A stretch of DNA of 64,000 bases from NCBI GenBank assembly GCA_958448515.1, contig CAUDEF010000001.1:124001-188000 (forward strand), written 5' to 3'. A program made the position numbers and the translations under genes. The notes beneath the pieces were generated by a model that was not told where the DNA came from, ran no database searches, and was given only the letters and a program-made list of their open reading frames with translations. Source of the DNA: an uncultured Phascolarctobacterium sp. Lineage in GTDB: Bacteria; Bacillota; Negativicutes; Acidaminococcales; Acidaminococcaceae. Below are positions 7,860 through 16,189 of this stretch, in pieces; position 1 is the first letter of the stretch, and each line of letters starts with the position of its first letter.

Positions 7860-8396
7860 TTATTCTCCTATCTTCTGTATGGCAGCATTAAATTCTTCTC
7901 TGGTTACACCATAACTGTTTAGTCTCTGCAAAAACTGCTTGGCATTGCCATAACCAATTCCAAGCTCTGCCCCCAACTTGTCTCTGCGCACAGACGCACT
8001 GCCGCTGCCGCTAAGATTATTGGCAAACAGATCCTGCATGGAAAACTCTTCTGTAACCTGATATTCATGGTGTCTTACTTTAGCCAGCGCAGCCAGTATG
8101 GCCTGCGGGCTGGCTTGTTCTATACCAACATCATTGTTGGCAGTCGCATCTATTTTAGGTACAAAGGCCTGTCCGGCATTTGGAAAACGCTCTGTCAGAT
8201 AACGCCTGATTCGCTCACCTGCTCCATCAGGATCAGTAAGAATGATGATACCTCTTTTTTCATATGCTGCCTGTATTTTTTTCAGTGTATATGGTGCCAG
8301 AGTAAAACCGCCAGTTTCTATAGTATCAGCATCAAGCGCTTTTTTGATAGCCACCGTATCCATCTTACCTTCTACAACCAGAACCTCTTTCAGCAC
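7860..8396 (-). CDS. rnmV: Ribonuclease M5
   Basis: A Toprim-fold nuclease that matures 5S rRNA. It starts with the family-typical KEVLVVEGK, has the second Toprim motif in TDPDGAG, and has the C-terminal region with GIGYGNAKQFLQRLN. I favour the GTG at 8396, placed six bases after a GAGGTG site. A GTG at 8405 would add three residues. It begins next to the stop codon of yabE and ends nine bases before rsmA, suggesting coupling. Confidence 0.9.
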   Translation of the reverse strand: MLKEVLVVEGKMDTVAIKKALDADTIETGGFTLAPYTLKKIQAAYEKRGIIILTDPDGAGERIRRYLTERFPNAGQAFVPKIDATANNDVGIEQASPQAILAALAKVRHHEYQVTEEFSMQDLFANNLSGSGSASVRRDKLGAELGIGYGNAKQFLQRLNSYGVTREEFNAAIQKIGE

Positions 8397-8406
8397 CAGT
8401 AACACC

Positions 8407-9390
8407 TCAGTCTTCTAAAATATAAATTTCGATATTTTTACGTCCCCACTGAATAGCTCTGTGCCAGTCATTCATAAAGACATCTACATGATTGCCTACA
8501 ACACCGCTGCCTGTATCACCGGCCATTGCTATACCGTATCCGGGAATATACATCTTAGTATAATAGGGAATCACACGCGGGTCAACAGCAACAATACCTT
8601 CATAAGGTACAAGTCCGATAGAAGTAAGTCCGGTACCACTGCCGCAGTTAATGGTATAGGCTGTAGATTCTACAACCATCTTTTTCTTATAGCGTTTATA
8701 TCCTTCAGGAGTTTTAACGCTTTTTCCCATGCCTTTGACCATAACTTTATTTTCCGGCGCACTTATTACCTTGCTGCCTATTTCCTGGGTAACAGTAGTG
8801 CCGTCACGATCTACTGCCACCTTTGAAATAACAGTAGCACGTCCCGGCTTGCCTTCAGTCTTAGTAATCTGCTGGCCATAGGGCAGGTTAAAGTCTTCTA
8901 TATACTCAATTTCAGGAGCAACCTCTTCCTCAGTAAAGGTAAAATGCTCATTTTTATTCAGTACATAAACCTTCATATCTTTTTCCAGCTTGGTATCCGC
9001 CTCAGGATAAATTCTGTTTTTCCTGTAGGATATGCCCAAACTTTTTAAAGCTTCGCCAACAGTTTCCTTACTGCTTTTATAAACGACTTCCTCATTATCT
9101 CTGACTACAATAAAACTTTTAGCTCTGACTACTTCAATAACAGTGCCGTCCTGAATTTTTCTGTTGGCACCTAAAATGCGCCAGCCATCACCCGGCTCCA
9201 GTGTAACACCGGCTTTTTGCAGAACGCTTTCCGGACTTTCAAGATTAGTATGAATTGTTTTTGTCTGTCCGTCATATTTTACAACAACCTCACGAACGAC
9301 ATCAAAACCCATCAGAAACGGAACCACGATAAGCAGAGCAAATATAATGCTCAGGCAATGCTTATGCAGTACGTTTATATTTTTGAACAT
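8407..9390 (-). CDS. yabE: YabE-like cell-wall protein with DUF348, G5 and 3D domains
   Basis: A 327-residue exported or anchored protein with a hydrophobic segment at about 14-31. Two DUF348 repeats follow (about 34-75 and 91-135), then a G5 domain (about 150-205), then a C-terminal 3D domain (about 238-325) with the aspartates of AGDTG and DVFMNDW. These proteins are putative peptidoglycan lytic transglycosylases related to resuscitation factors. An AAGGAGG ribosome site precedes the ATG. First gene of the unit with rnmV and rsmA. Confidence 0.88.
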   Translation of the reverse strand: MFKNINVLHKHCLSIIFALLIVVPFLMGFDVVREVVVKYDGQTKTIHTNLESPESVLQKAGVTLEPGDGWRILGANRKIQDGTVIEVVRAKSFIVVRDNEEVVYKSSKETVGEALKSLGISYRKNRIYPEADTKLEKDMKVYVLNKNEHFTFTEEEVAPEIEYIEDFNLPYGQQITKTEGKPGRATVISKVAVDRDGTTVTQEIGSKVISAPENKVMVKGMGKSVKTPEGYKRYKKKMVVESTAYTINCGSGTGLTSIGLVPYEGIVAVDPRVIPYYTKMYIPGYGIAMAGDTGSGVVGNHVDVFMNDWHRAIQWGRKNIEIYILED

Positions 9391-9415
9391 AAAAAACCTC
9401 CTTATCGATTATGTT

Positions 9416-9445
9416 ATTTTAACATAACTAAAACAAAATCGTCAA
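9416..9445 (-). promoter_or_regulatory. Promoter of yabE-rnmV-rsmA
   Basis: Minus-strand TTGACG (9440-9445) and TAAAAT (9416-9421) with an 18-base spacer, about 26 bases before the yabE start. The rest of 9446-9573 is AT-rich, and I see nothing else in it. Confidence 0.7.
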
Positions 9446-9573
9446 ATCAGCACTTTTTCCTATGTCCAGCAATATAAATACTCTGCAGGATTTTTTTATT
9501 TTTACAGGTATATTTATATAAATAATTATTCTCTGAAAACAAAATCTTATTTTGTGAAAAATATACAAAAAAA

Positions 9574-9600
9574 GGTCTGCAGCTTTTTTTGCTGCAGACC
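9574..9600 (-). terminator. Terminator of the pan operon
   Basis: Ten-base stem GGTCTGCAGC/GCTGCAGACC with a 7-base loop, followed on the minus strand by a T run; six bases after the panD stop codon. Confidence 0.9.
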
Positions 9601-9606
9601 CATATA

Positions 9607-9990
9607 TCAGCCTATTTCTCTTTCCTTTTCTGTACCGCGTACATTAACGGGATGATTGTGCTCATCCACCATAACTACTTTAGGCACAAAGTTTTTAGCT
9701 TCTTCTTCTGTCATCATGCTGTAGGCAATAATAATTACGGTATCACCAACAACAACCTTGCGCGCAGCCGCACCGTTAAGGCAGATTACGCCGCTGCCGC
9801 GTTCTCCGGCAATAACATATGTTTCCAGTCGATTACCGTTGTTATTATCTACAATCTGTACACGTTCTCCCGGAAGAATTCCAGATAACTCCAGAAGTTC
9901 GCTGTCAATAGTAATACTGCCCATATACTCCAGATTAGCTTCGGTAACAGTAGCGCGGTGAATTTTTCCATGAAACATATTATATAACAT
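9607..9990 (-). CDS. panD: Aspartate 1-decarboxylase
   Basis: Makes beta-alanine from aspartate for pantothenate synthesis, using a pyruvoyl cofactor formed by self-cleavage between Gly24 and Ser25 (EYMGSITID). Lys9 in GKIHRATVT is the conserved catalytic residue. At 127 residues it is of normal length. The start codon shares a base with the panC stop codon (TAATG), indicating translational coupling. Last gene of the operon. Confidence 0.94.
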   Translation of the reverse strand: MLYNMFHGKIHRATVTEANLEYMGSITIDSELLELSGILPGERVQIVDNNNGNRLETYVIAGERGSGVICLNGAAARKVVVGDTVIIIAYSMMTEEEAKNFVPKVVMVDEHNHPVNVRGTEKEREIG

Positions 9991-10844
9991 TATTTTTCCT
10001 CCAAAATTACATTATCAATTAAACGTGTTGTACCAAATTTTACGGCTAAAGCCAGCAGATTGCTTCCTTCCAAAGTTTCTCCGGCAGGTCTTAATTCGGG
10101 TAATTTATAAATTTCCACATAATCAATATCACTCATAGGCTCGCCTTGAATTTTTTCAGTAACAGCAGCAACAAGTTTTTCTGAGCTGCGTTCGCCGTTT
10201 TCAAACATCTGCTTAGCTTCTGCAAGGCTTTGATTTAATACCAGTGCAGCCTGATGTTCTTCTGCACTTAAATAGGTATTGCGGGAGCTTTTGGCAAGTC
10301 CGTCTGCCTCACGAATAATAGGCATAATTCTCAGCTGCAGATTAAAAAACAGATCTTTTACCATTCTTTTGATAACTTCTACCTGCTGAGCATCTTTTTG
10401 TCCAAAGTAAGCACGGTCAGGCTGCGCCAGATTAAACAGCTTGCTTACTACAGTGGTTACGCCTCTGAAATGAATCGGTCTGCTTTTGCCGCACAGAACT
10501 TTAGTTACATCGCCGGTAACCTCTACCCAGGTCATATCCTCACTGGGATACATTTCTTTGGGAGACGGAGCAAAAACAATATCTGCACCCATTTTTTCAG
10601 CCAGTACGCAGTCAGCTTCCAGAGTACGCGGATAAGCATCCAGATCTTCGTTAGGACCAAACTGTGTTGGATTTACAAAAACGCTTACTACAACTACATC
10701 ATTTTCTTTATTTGCCGCAGCAATCAAAGAAGCATGACCTTCATGAAGTGCACCCATGGTCGGTACAAGACCGATAGTTTTTTGAACAGCTTTCACCGCT
10801 GCAATTTCTTCACGTAATTCTGCTACAGTTTTTACTAATTTCAT
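9990..10844 (-). CDS. panC: Pantothenate synthetase
   Basis: Joins pantoate and beta-alanine using ATP. The nucleotidyl-transferase motif PTMGALHEGHASLI lies near residues 28-41, followed by VNPTQFGPNEDL, KSRPIHFRGV and AYFGQKDAQQ. Length 284, typical. Sits between panB (14 bases upstream) and panD (one-base overlap). Confidence 0.95.
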   Translation of the reverse strand: MKLVKTVAELREEIAAVKAVQKTIGLVPTMGALHEGHASLIAAANKENDVVVVSVFVNPTQFGPNEDLDAYPRTLEADCVLAEKMGADIVFAPSPKEMYPSEDMTWVEVTGDVTKVLCGKSRPIHFRGVTTVVSKLFNLAQPDRAYFGQKDAQQVEVIKRMVKDLFFNLQLRIMPIIREADGLAKSSRNTYLSAEEHQAALVLNQSLAEAKQMFENGERSSEKLVAAVTEKIQGEPMSDIDYVEIYKLPELRPAGETLEGSNLLALAVKFGTTRLIDNVILEEK

Positions 10845-10858
10845 TCTTCCAGCCTGCC

Positions 10859-11698
10859 TTAATATAATTTTTCCAAAACAGTATCGTCTATTTTAAAAGT
10901 ATGCTCCGCAGAGGGAAAGCTTCTTGCCTTAACATCAGCAATATAGCTTTTTACAGCCTCTACAGTAACAGTATGTACATCAGCATATTTTTTTACAAAT
11001 TTGGGACAGAAACCGTCAGTTACGCCCAAAAGATCATTGCATACCAGCACCTGACCGTCACAGCCGCTGCCTGCACCAATACCGATAGTTGCAGCTGTAT
11101 GCAGTTCACCGGTAATTTTTTCTGCCAGTGCTGCCGGAACGCATTCCATAACGATAGCAAAGGCACCTGCAGCTTCAAGAGCTTTAGCATCTTCAATCAG
11201 TTTCTGTGCTGCTGCAAGATCTTTACCCTGCACTTTAAATCCACCCAGCTGATTAACAGACTGCGGTGTAAGTCCAATATGACCAACTACAGGAATACCG
11301 GCAGCAGTAAGCTTTTCTACCAGCGGGCATACTTCACTGCCGCCCTCAAGCTTAACTGCATGGCAGCCAGTTTCTTTTAAAAATCTCGCTGCGTTATACA
11401 TGCCATCTGCAATACTTGCCTGATAGCTCATAAAAGGCATATCGCCAACTACCAGTGCACGTGTATTGCCGCGCATTACCGCTTTTGTATGATGCAGCAT
11501 TTCTTCCATGGTTACAGGTACTGTAGAATTATAGCCTAAAACAACGTTGCCCAGAGAATCACCAACAAGAATCATATCAATGCCTGCTTCATTAACATTG
11601 CGTGCCATAGCAACATCATAGGCAGTAATCATTGTAATAGGCTCCCCTTTTTGTTTCATCTCTTTAACAGTGGCAGTTGTTACCATTTTTACACACAT
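10859..11698 (-). CDS. panB: 3-methyl-2-oxobutanoate hydroxymethyltransferase
   Basis: First committed step of pantothenate synthesis, adding a hydroxymethyl group from methylene-THF to ketoisovalerate. Conserved metal and substrate segments ITAYDVAMARN, VGDSLGNVVLGY and VGHIGLTPQS are present. I chose the ATG at 11698, preceded by a GGAGG site inside the end of the upstream gene. The longer frame opening at 11734 lies within that gene and has no similarity. Confidence 0.94.
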   Translation of the reverse strand: MCVKMVTTATVKEMKQKGEPITMITAYDVAMARNVNEAGIDMILVGDSLGNVVLGYNSTVPVTMEEMLHHTKAVMRGNTRALVVGDMPFMSYQASIADGMYNAARFLKETGCHAVKLEGGSEVCPLVEKLTAAGIPVVGHIGLTPQSVNQLGGFKVQGKDLAAAQKLIEDAKALEAAGAFAIVMECVPAALAEKITGELHTAATIGIGAGSGCDGQVLVCNDLLGVTDGFCPKFVKKYADVHTVTVEAVKSYIADVKARSFPSAEHTFKIDDTVLEKLY

Positions 11699-11699
11699 A

Positions 11700-12557
11700 T
11701 TATTTATCCTCCGGTCTACCAAGTATTTTTTCAAGACTTTTTAATGTATCTTCGTCAATAGTACCGTTGGTCAAGGCAATTTGGGCTGTTAAAAGCCCCA
11801 CAAAGCTGTAGGCAGGTATGTACTCTGCAGGAATCTTCTGCAGATGCCCGGCAACTGTCTGCGCATCACCTCTGGCAATAGGACCTGTAAGGGCCTGCTC
11901 CAGAGCACCTGTTTTATTAAGGTTTGCCGCCGTTCCGTTAAAAAGAGGCAGCAGCGCCTGCCACGCAGCTTCATCAGTACCGGTCCAGCGCCGCATGATA
12001 TTTTTAGCCATGCATTCCAAAGTTACCACATAGTTTGAGCAGATGCAGGCTGCACAATGATACAGTTTTCTGTCTTCTGCCGGTACAAAAAAGCCTGTTC
12101 CTCCGAGCATTTTAACAAGCTCCATTACCATGCCTCTGACATTTTCAGCTCCGTCAACAGCCATATAAACACCCTGCAGTTTTGTATGCTCATCAGCAAA
12201 ACTCTGCAAAGGATGCATGCTTCCTGTCATGGAACCCTGCTCTGCCAGTGCCTGCAATACCTCCAGGCCCAGCGAACCGCTGCAGTGAAGAAAAGTTTTT
12301 TCTTTCAGCACTTCGGGACCAAGTGCCGAAAGCTCTTCTGCCACAGCAGAAATTTTTCTGTCAGGAACTGTAAGAAAAATCACATCTGCCTGCCTGATAG
12401 ACTCTGCCAGCGAAAAAACTTCAAGATTAAACTTCTCTGCCAGTGCCTGTGATTTTCCTTCATCAGAGCCTCTGACAAAGACCAGCATGCTTAATCGTTT
12501 AAAGTATCCTCCAAGACATAAGCCAACTTTGCCGCCGCCGATTATACCTACCTTCAT
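11700..12557 (-). CDS. DUF2520-family Rossmann oxidoreductase, ketopantoate reductase candidate
   Basis: Begins with an NADP-binding MKVGIIGGGKVG and continues with the DUF2520 pattern (HCSGSLG near residue 101, GSMHPLQSF near 121, then an all-helical C-terminal domain). I chose the ATG at 12557 with AAAGGAG upstream. The longer frame to 12755 merely reads through the leader RNA. As first gene of a panB-panC-panD operon with no panE in view, it plausibly supplies ketopantoate reductase activity or a related step. That role is inferred from context. Confidence 0.8.
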   Translation of the reverse strand: MKVGIIGGGKVGLCLGGYFKRLSMLVFVRGSDEGKSQALAEKFNLEVFSLAESIRQADVIFLTVPDRKISAVAEELSALGPEVLKEKTFLHCSGSLGLEVLQALAEQGSMTGSMHPLQSFADEHTKLQGVYMAVDGAENVRGMVMELVKMLGGTGFFVPAEDRKLYHCAACICSNYVVTLECMAKNIMRRWTGTDEAAWQALLPLFNGTAANLNKTGALEQALTGPIARGDAQTVAGHLQKIPAEYIPAYSFVGLLTAQIALTNGTIDEDTLKSLEKILGRPEDK

Positions 12558-12587
12558 AACTCTCCTTTCTGCCGGAACAATAAAAAA

Positions 12588-12614
12588 ATGCGCACTCCGA
12601 CACGGAATGCGCAT
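12588..12614 (-). terminator. Leader terminator (attenuator) of the pan operon
   Basis: A perfect 12-base-pair hairpin with a TGT loop, followed on the minus strand by seven T. It lies about 30 bases before the first start codon and 130 bases after the promoter, so it can stop transcription inside the leader. CGGGA upstream could pair with its TTCCG strand to form an antiterminator. Confidence 0.8.
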
Positions 12615-12695
12615 AAAATACTTATTGCGTCTCGTCCCGGTCCAAATAAAGATCCAAGCGATTATTGACATCTTGTCTGTAATTTTATACCTTCT

Positions 12696-12724
12696 GTAAT
12701 ACAGCTCCAAAGGATACTGCTTAC
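12696..12724 (-). ncRNA. pan-motif-like leader RNA
   Basis: On the minus strand this folds into GTAA-G-CAG-TA-TCC, loop TTT, GGA-G-CTG-TA-TTAC. Each of the two internal positions can be read as a G-U pair next to a bulged A. The pan RNA motif, found upstream of pantothenate genes, is described as a hairpin with two conserved bulged adenosines. A second, weaker hairpin with apposed A residues lies nearer the terminator (GGATC ... GGACC). Location before DUF2520-panBCD supports the call; a covariance search would settle it. Confidence 0.6.
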
Positions 12725-12745
12725 CAATACTCAAATTACGGTACA

Positions 12746-12774
12746 ATGATAGCATATAAGAATTTAAATTACAA
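12746..12774 (-). promoter_or_regulatory. Promoter of the pan operon
   Basis: Minus-strand TTGTAA (12769-12774) and TATCAT (12746-12751) with a 17-base spacer. It gives a leader of about 180 bases that holds the pan-like hairpin and the attenuator. Confidence 0.65.
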
Positions 12775-12815
12775 GTATCACCGTCTATTTTTAACGTGAA
12801 ATTTTACATTAATTT

Positions 12816-12942
12816 AGCGTATAACAATGAAAAACAGCGTATACCAAAAATATCTCATGCAATCATAAATTTTTATTAAAATACAGCATATTATAATACT
12901 TTCCTTATTTAATATATCCAGTTAAAATGTATAGTATATACC
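12816..12942. promoter_or_regulatory. Repeated sites upstream of the GntP permease gene
   Basis: AGCGTATAAC (12816-12825), AGCGTATACC (12836-12845, exactly 20 bases on) and AGTATATACC (12933-12942) look like repeated half-sites for a regulator of the glycerate genes. A TATAAT at 12892-12897 may be the -10 element, but I see no good -35. The rest of 12775-12976 is AT-rich with nothing else evident. Confidence 0.35.
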
Positions 12943-12976
12943 AATAAGATTATTAAATTTTTAGGAGGTCATAAAA

Positions 12977-14362
12977 ATGACAGGTATTTCTCTCATCATA
13001 GCATTTATTGTTGCCATTATAGTAATGATACTTGCTATCTCCAAGTACAAGGTTCATCCTTTTTTATCTATCATGGGTGTATCCATCATCCTCGGACTGG
13101 CAGCAGGTATTCCGCTGGTCAATACCGTTATTGACGACAAACCTGTTCAGGGCATTGTCAACGTTATCGGCGCAGGCTTTTCCGGCACCTTTACCAGTAT
13201 CGGCATTGTAATTATTCTTGGTGCACTTATCGGTTCCGTACTGGAAAAAACCGGTGCGGCTTTAAAACTTGCTGATATTGTTATTAAAATTGTCGGCAAA
13301 AAAAGACCTGCTCTGGCTATGGAGCTGATGGGCTGGGTTGTATCCATTCCTGTTTTCTGTGACTCCGGCTTTGTAATTTTAAATCCTATCCGCAAATCTC
13401 TGGTTAAACGTACCAAAATGTCCAGTGTTACTATGACTGTAGCTTTAAGTGCAGGCTTATATATTTCTCATGTATTTATTCCGCCTACTCCAGGTCCTAT
13501 TGCTGCGGCTAACTCTCTTGGCATCGGCAGCAACATGCTGCTTGTTATGGGTATGGGCGCACTTGTTTCTATTTTCCCGCTGATTGCAGGCTACTGCTTT
13601 GCCAAATATATCGGCAAAACAGTTAAAGCAGCTGACGATATTGAAGCAGAAGAAACAGTTGCTTCTTATGAAGAGCTGGTAAAATCCTATGGTAAGCTCC
13701 CCGGCTCCTTTAATTCTTTGGCTCCTATTATCGTACCTATTATCCTGATGGCTCTGGGTTCCATTGCTTCCATGGCTGGCATTAAGGGTTCTTTCGGCAA
13801 CCTGCTTGCTTTCCTCGGTACTCCTGTTATGGCACTGGCTGTAGGCACCCTGTGTGCTGTTTATCAGCTGGCATCTGCCAATAAGCTTGGTGACTTCTAC
13901 GACCTGACCAATGATACCTTAAAAACTGTTGGTCCTATTTTGTTTGTAACCGCTGCCGGCGGCGTTCTTGGCAAAATTATTGCTGTATCCGGTATGGTTG
14001 GCTACATCACTGCCAATGCTAATATTCTGGAAACTATCGGTATCTTCTTCCCCTTCATTCTGGCTGCTATCCTAAAAACAGCACAGGGTTCTTCTACCGT
14101 TGCCATTACCACTACAGCAGGTATTCTTGCTCCGCTGATGACCGTACTTGGACTTGATACTCCTGTTCTGGCAGCTTTGACTGTTATGGCTATCGGTGCA
14201 GGTGCCATGACTGTTTCCCATGCTAATGACTCCTACTTCTGGGTTGTTACCAACTTTGGTGAAATGACTGCTGATCAGGGCTATAAAACTCAGACTGCTT
14301 GTACCTTCGTTCTGGGTGTATCTTCCATGATCGGAATTTTCATTCTCTCCCTTCTTCTGTAA
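12977..14362 (+). CDS. GntP-family permease, probably for glycerate
   Basis: A 461-residue integral membrane protein with about 12 hydrophobic segments. It has the family-typical GVSIILGLAAGIPLVNT near the start, SIPVFCDSGFVILNP in the middle and HANDSYFWVVTNFGEM near the end. GntP proteins carry gluconate and related sugar acids by proton symport. The next gene is a glycerate kinase, so glycerate is the likely substrate (inference). AGGAGG precedes the ATG. Confidence 0.85.
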   Translation: MTGISLIIAFIVAIIVMILAISKYKVHPFLSIMGVSIILGLAAGIPLVNTVIDDKPVQGIVNVIGAGFSGTFTSIGIVIILGALIGSVLEKTGAALKLADIVIKIVGKKRPALAMELMGWVVSIPVFCDSGFVILNPIRKSLVKRTKMSSVTMTVALSAGLYISHVFIPPTPGPIAAANSLGIGSNMLLVMGMGALVSIFPLIAGYCFAKYIGKTVKAADDIEAEETVASYEELVKSYGKLPGSFNSLAPIIVPIILMALGSIASMAGIKGSFGNLLAFLGTPVMALAVGTLCAVYQLASANKLGDFYDLTNDTLKTVGPILFVTAAGGVLGKIIAVSGMVGYITANANILETIGIFFPFILAAILKTAQGSSTVAITTTAGILAPLMTVLGLDTPVLAALTVMAIGAGAMTVSHANDSYFWVVTNFGEMTADQGYKTQTACTFVLGVSSMIGIFILSLLL

Positions 14363-14376
14363 TATGTATTTCTGAT

Positions 14377-14398
14377 ATGGGCGCTTTTGAGCGCCCAT
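14377..14398 (+). terminator. Hairpin between permease and glycerate kinase
   Basis: ATGGGCGC/GCGCCCAT stem with a TTTTGA loop but no strong T run; probably a partial terminator or mRNA-stabilising hairpin. Confidence 0.5.
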
Positions 14399-14425
14399 TT
14401 ATTAAATTTTAAAGGAGATTTATCA

Positions 14426-15556
14426 GTGAACAGATTTATTGTCATTCCGGATTCTTTCAAAGGCACTATGTCTTCATCTGAAATCTGCGCTATTATGGAA
14501 AAAGTTATTCTTACTCACTATCCTGAGGCGCAGATAACAGCAATTCCTGTTGCTGACGGCGGTGAAGGCAGCGTTGATGCCTTTTTGCAGGCCATGGGCG
14601 GTGAAAAAATTTTTGTTCCTGTACAGGGCCCCTACGGAGAAACCATTCAGGGTTTTTACGGTCTGCTGCCTGACGGAACAGCCGTTGTGGAAATGGCAGC
14701 AGCAGCAGGACTTCCTCTGGTGGGCGATAACAGGCACGCTGAAAAAACCACTACCTACGGCGTTGGTCAGTTAATGCTGGCAGCAGCTCAGGCGGGCTGC
14801 AGGCAGTTAATCGTAGGTCTTGGCGGCAGCTCTACCAATGAAGGCGGCTGCGGAGCTGCTGCAGCTGCAGGTGTAAAATTCTATAATGCTGACGGACAGG
14901 AGTTTATCCCCGTTGGTGAAACCCTGCAGGATATTGCCAGAATTGATACCTCTGCTTTGCATCCCTCTTTAAAAAACATTCCCATTGTAACCATGTGTGA
15001 TATAGACAATCCTTTATGCGGTGCTAACGGTGCGGCTGCAGTTTTCGCTCCGCAAAAAGGTGCTGATCCTGAATGTGTAAAAATGCTGGATGCAGGCTTA
15101 CAGCATATGTCCGAAATCGTAAAAAGAGATCTTAATAAAGATATCCTTAACCTGGCAGGAGCAGGTGCAGCCGGCGGTATGGGCGGCGGCATGGTAGCAT
15201 TTTTTGACAGTACCTTGCAGATGGGTATTGAAACTGTTTTGGATGCAGTGCAGTTTGACCAGCTTCTGGAAACTGCTGATGTAGTCTTAAGCGGTGAAGG
15301 CAAAATAGACCAGCAGTCCTTACGAGGAAAAGTTGTTATCGGCGTAGCACGCAGAACAAAAAAAGCCAATGTTCCTCTGTGGGCTATTGTGGGTGATATC
15401 GGCGATGATATTGCTGCTGCTTACGAAGAAGGTGTTTCCGGTATCTTCAGTATCAACCGCGTAGCCGTTCCTTATAAGGAAGCACGCCAGAGAGCCAGAG
15501 AAGACCTTGCACTGACTGTTGAAAATATTCTTCGTTTTGTAAAAACAATAAAATAA
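14426..15556 (+). CDS. glxK: Glycerate 2-kinase (GarK/GlxK family)
   Basis: Phosphorylates glycerate to enter lower glycolysis. Family motifs are PDSFKGTMSS near the start, PVADGGEGSVDA, GLGGSSTNEGGCGAAAA and SGEGKIDQQSLRGK. I chose the GTG at 14426, eight bases after an AAAGGAG site. The frame is open upstream to 14387, but that part lies in the intergenic hairpin. Paired with the GntP permease as an uptake-and-activation module. Confidence 0.9.
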   Translation: MNRFIVIPDSFKGTMSSSEICAIMEKVILTHYPEAQITAIPVADGGEGSVDAFLQAMGGEKIFVPVQGPYGETIQGFYGLLPDGTAVVEMAAAAGLPLVGDNRHAEKTTTYGVGQLMLAAAQAGCRQLIVGLGGSSTNEGGCGAAAAAGVKFYNADGQEFIPVGETLQDIARIDTSALHPSLKNIPIVTMCDIDNPLCGANGAAAVFAPQKGADPECVKMLDAGLQHMSEIVKRDLNKDILNLAGAGAAGGMGGGMVAFFDSTLQMGIETVLDAVQFDQLLETADVVLSGEGKIDQQSLRGKVVIGVARRTKKANVPLWAIVGDIGDDIAAAYEEGVSGIFSINRVAVPYKEARQRAREDLALTVENILRFVKTIK

Positions 15557-15565
15557 ATTGCCAAA

Positions 15566-15599
15566 ATACTGTTTCCGTTATCGGAAGCAGTATTTTTTT
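15566..15599 (+). terminator. Terminator of the glycerate unit
   Basis: Stem ATACTG-TTTCCG/CGGAAG-CAGTAT with a TTAT loop, then a run of T. Confidence 0.9.
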
Positions 15600-15608
15600 A
15601 TTCTTTTC

Positions 15609-15635
15609 GTTAACTTTATTTTTAAAAAGGTTGAC
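15609..15635. promoter_or_regulatory. BirA-type operator 1a
   Basis: GTTAAC-N15-GTTGAC. Its right half overlaps the -35 element of the first biotin promoter. The hexamer and 15-base spacing equal those I recall for the Bacillus bio operator. Confidence 0.75.
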
Positions 15636-15659
15636 TTTAATCATTAACAATCTTATACT
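15631..15659 (+). promoter_or_regulatory. Biotin promoter 1
   Basis: TTGACT (15631-15636) and TATACT (15654-15659) with a 17-base spacer, upstream of the membrane-protein gene and bioWF. Confidence 0.85.
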
Positions 15660-15663
15660 TTGA

Positions 15664-15690
15664 GTTAACTTATTTATTTTGGAGGTTAAC
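15664..15690. promoter_or_regulatory. BirA-type operator 1b
   Basis: Perfect GTTAAC-N15-GTTAAC just downstream of the -10 element. It includes the GGAGG ribosome site of the first gene. Confidence 0.75.
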
Positions 15691-15691
15691 T

Positions 15692-16186
15692 ATGAGTCAG
15701 CAGCTTACTTTTACAGCCTTTTTAAGTATACTTATTTTTATTTCCGGAAGCCTGAAAATTCCTTCGCCTGTAGCCGGCGGAGAATTTCAGCTCTCGGCGC
15801 CTGTCGCAGTACTGATATGCGCTTATTTTGGCTTTAAACGCTATTTTACCGCAGGTATTATTGCAAGTCTTCTGGGACTTATTTTTGGCACGGCAAATAT
15901 TTTTAATATTTTAATCGCCATGATTTTCCGCGTAGTTGCAGGCGGTATTATCAGCTTTATCGGCCCCTCTGTTTTGACAATTGCACTCAGCGGACCTATA
16001 GGTACTGCTGCTGCCAGAGTAGTTATGGGACAAGTTCTGCAAGTTGACTGGCTGCTGCTTGTTTATGCTGCAGTTCCGGGCATGATTTTTACAGCAGTTA
16101 CAGCTTTGCTTTTATATCGTCCCGGCAAAAAACTTCTTGCTAAAATTCCTGCTGTTCAAAAATATCTTTTTTATAACGAGGTGTAA
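15692..16186 (+). CDS. Small integral membrane protein in the biotin regulon; candidate ECF S-component or pimelate/biotin importer
   Basis: A 164-residue protein, mostly hydrophobic, with about five or six membrane segments (about 5-23, 33-50, 52-72, 74-95, 97-115 and 125-148). A Gly/Pro-rich loop SPVAGGEFQLSAP lies after the first. Size and topology resemble ECF-transporter substrate-binding components, but it is distinct from the BioY encoded 2.5 kb downstream. It sits under two BirA-type operators and ends three bases before bioWF, so it is translated with a gene that consumes pimelate. Import of pimelate is an attractive but unproven role. Confidence 0.65.
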   Translation: MSQQLTFTAFLSILIFISGSLKIPSPVAGGEFQLSAPVAVLICAYFGFKRYFTAGIIASLLGLIFGTANIFNILIAMIFRVVAGGIISFIGPSVLTIALSGPIGTAAARVVMGQVLQVDWLLLVYAAVPGMIFTAVTALLLYRPGKKLLAKIPAVQKYLFYNEV

Positions 16187-16189
16187 TTC

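Noticed and set aside
12628..12640. T-box riboswitch on the plus strand suggested by CTCGTCCC
   Set aside because: No GGTGGNACC-type T-box core or specifier stem is present upstream on that strand; the matching transcript is the minus-strand pan leader.
11700..12755. A 351-residue DUF2520 protein
   Set aside because: The N-terminal 66 residues translate the leader RNA and attenuator; NADP-motif homology and the ribosome site place the start at 12557.
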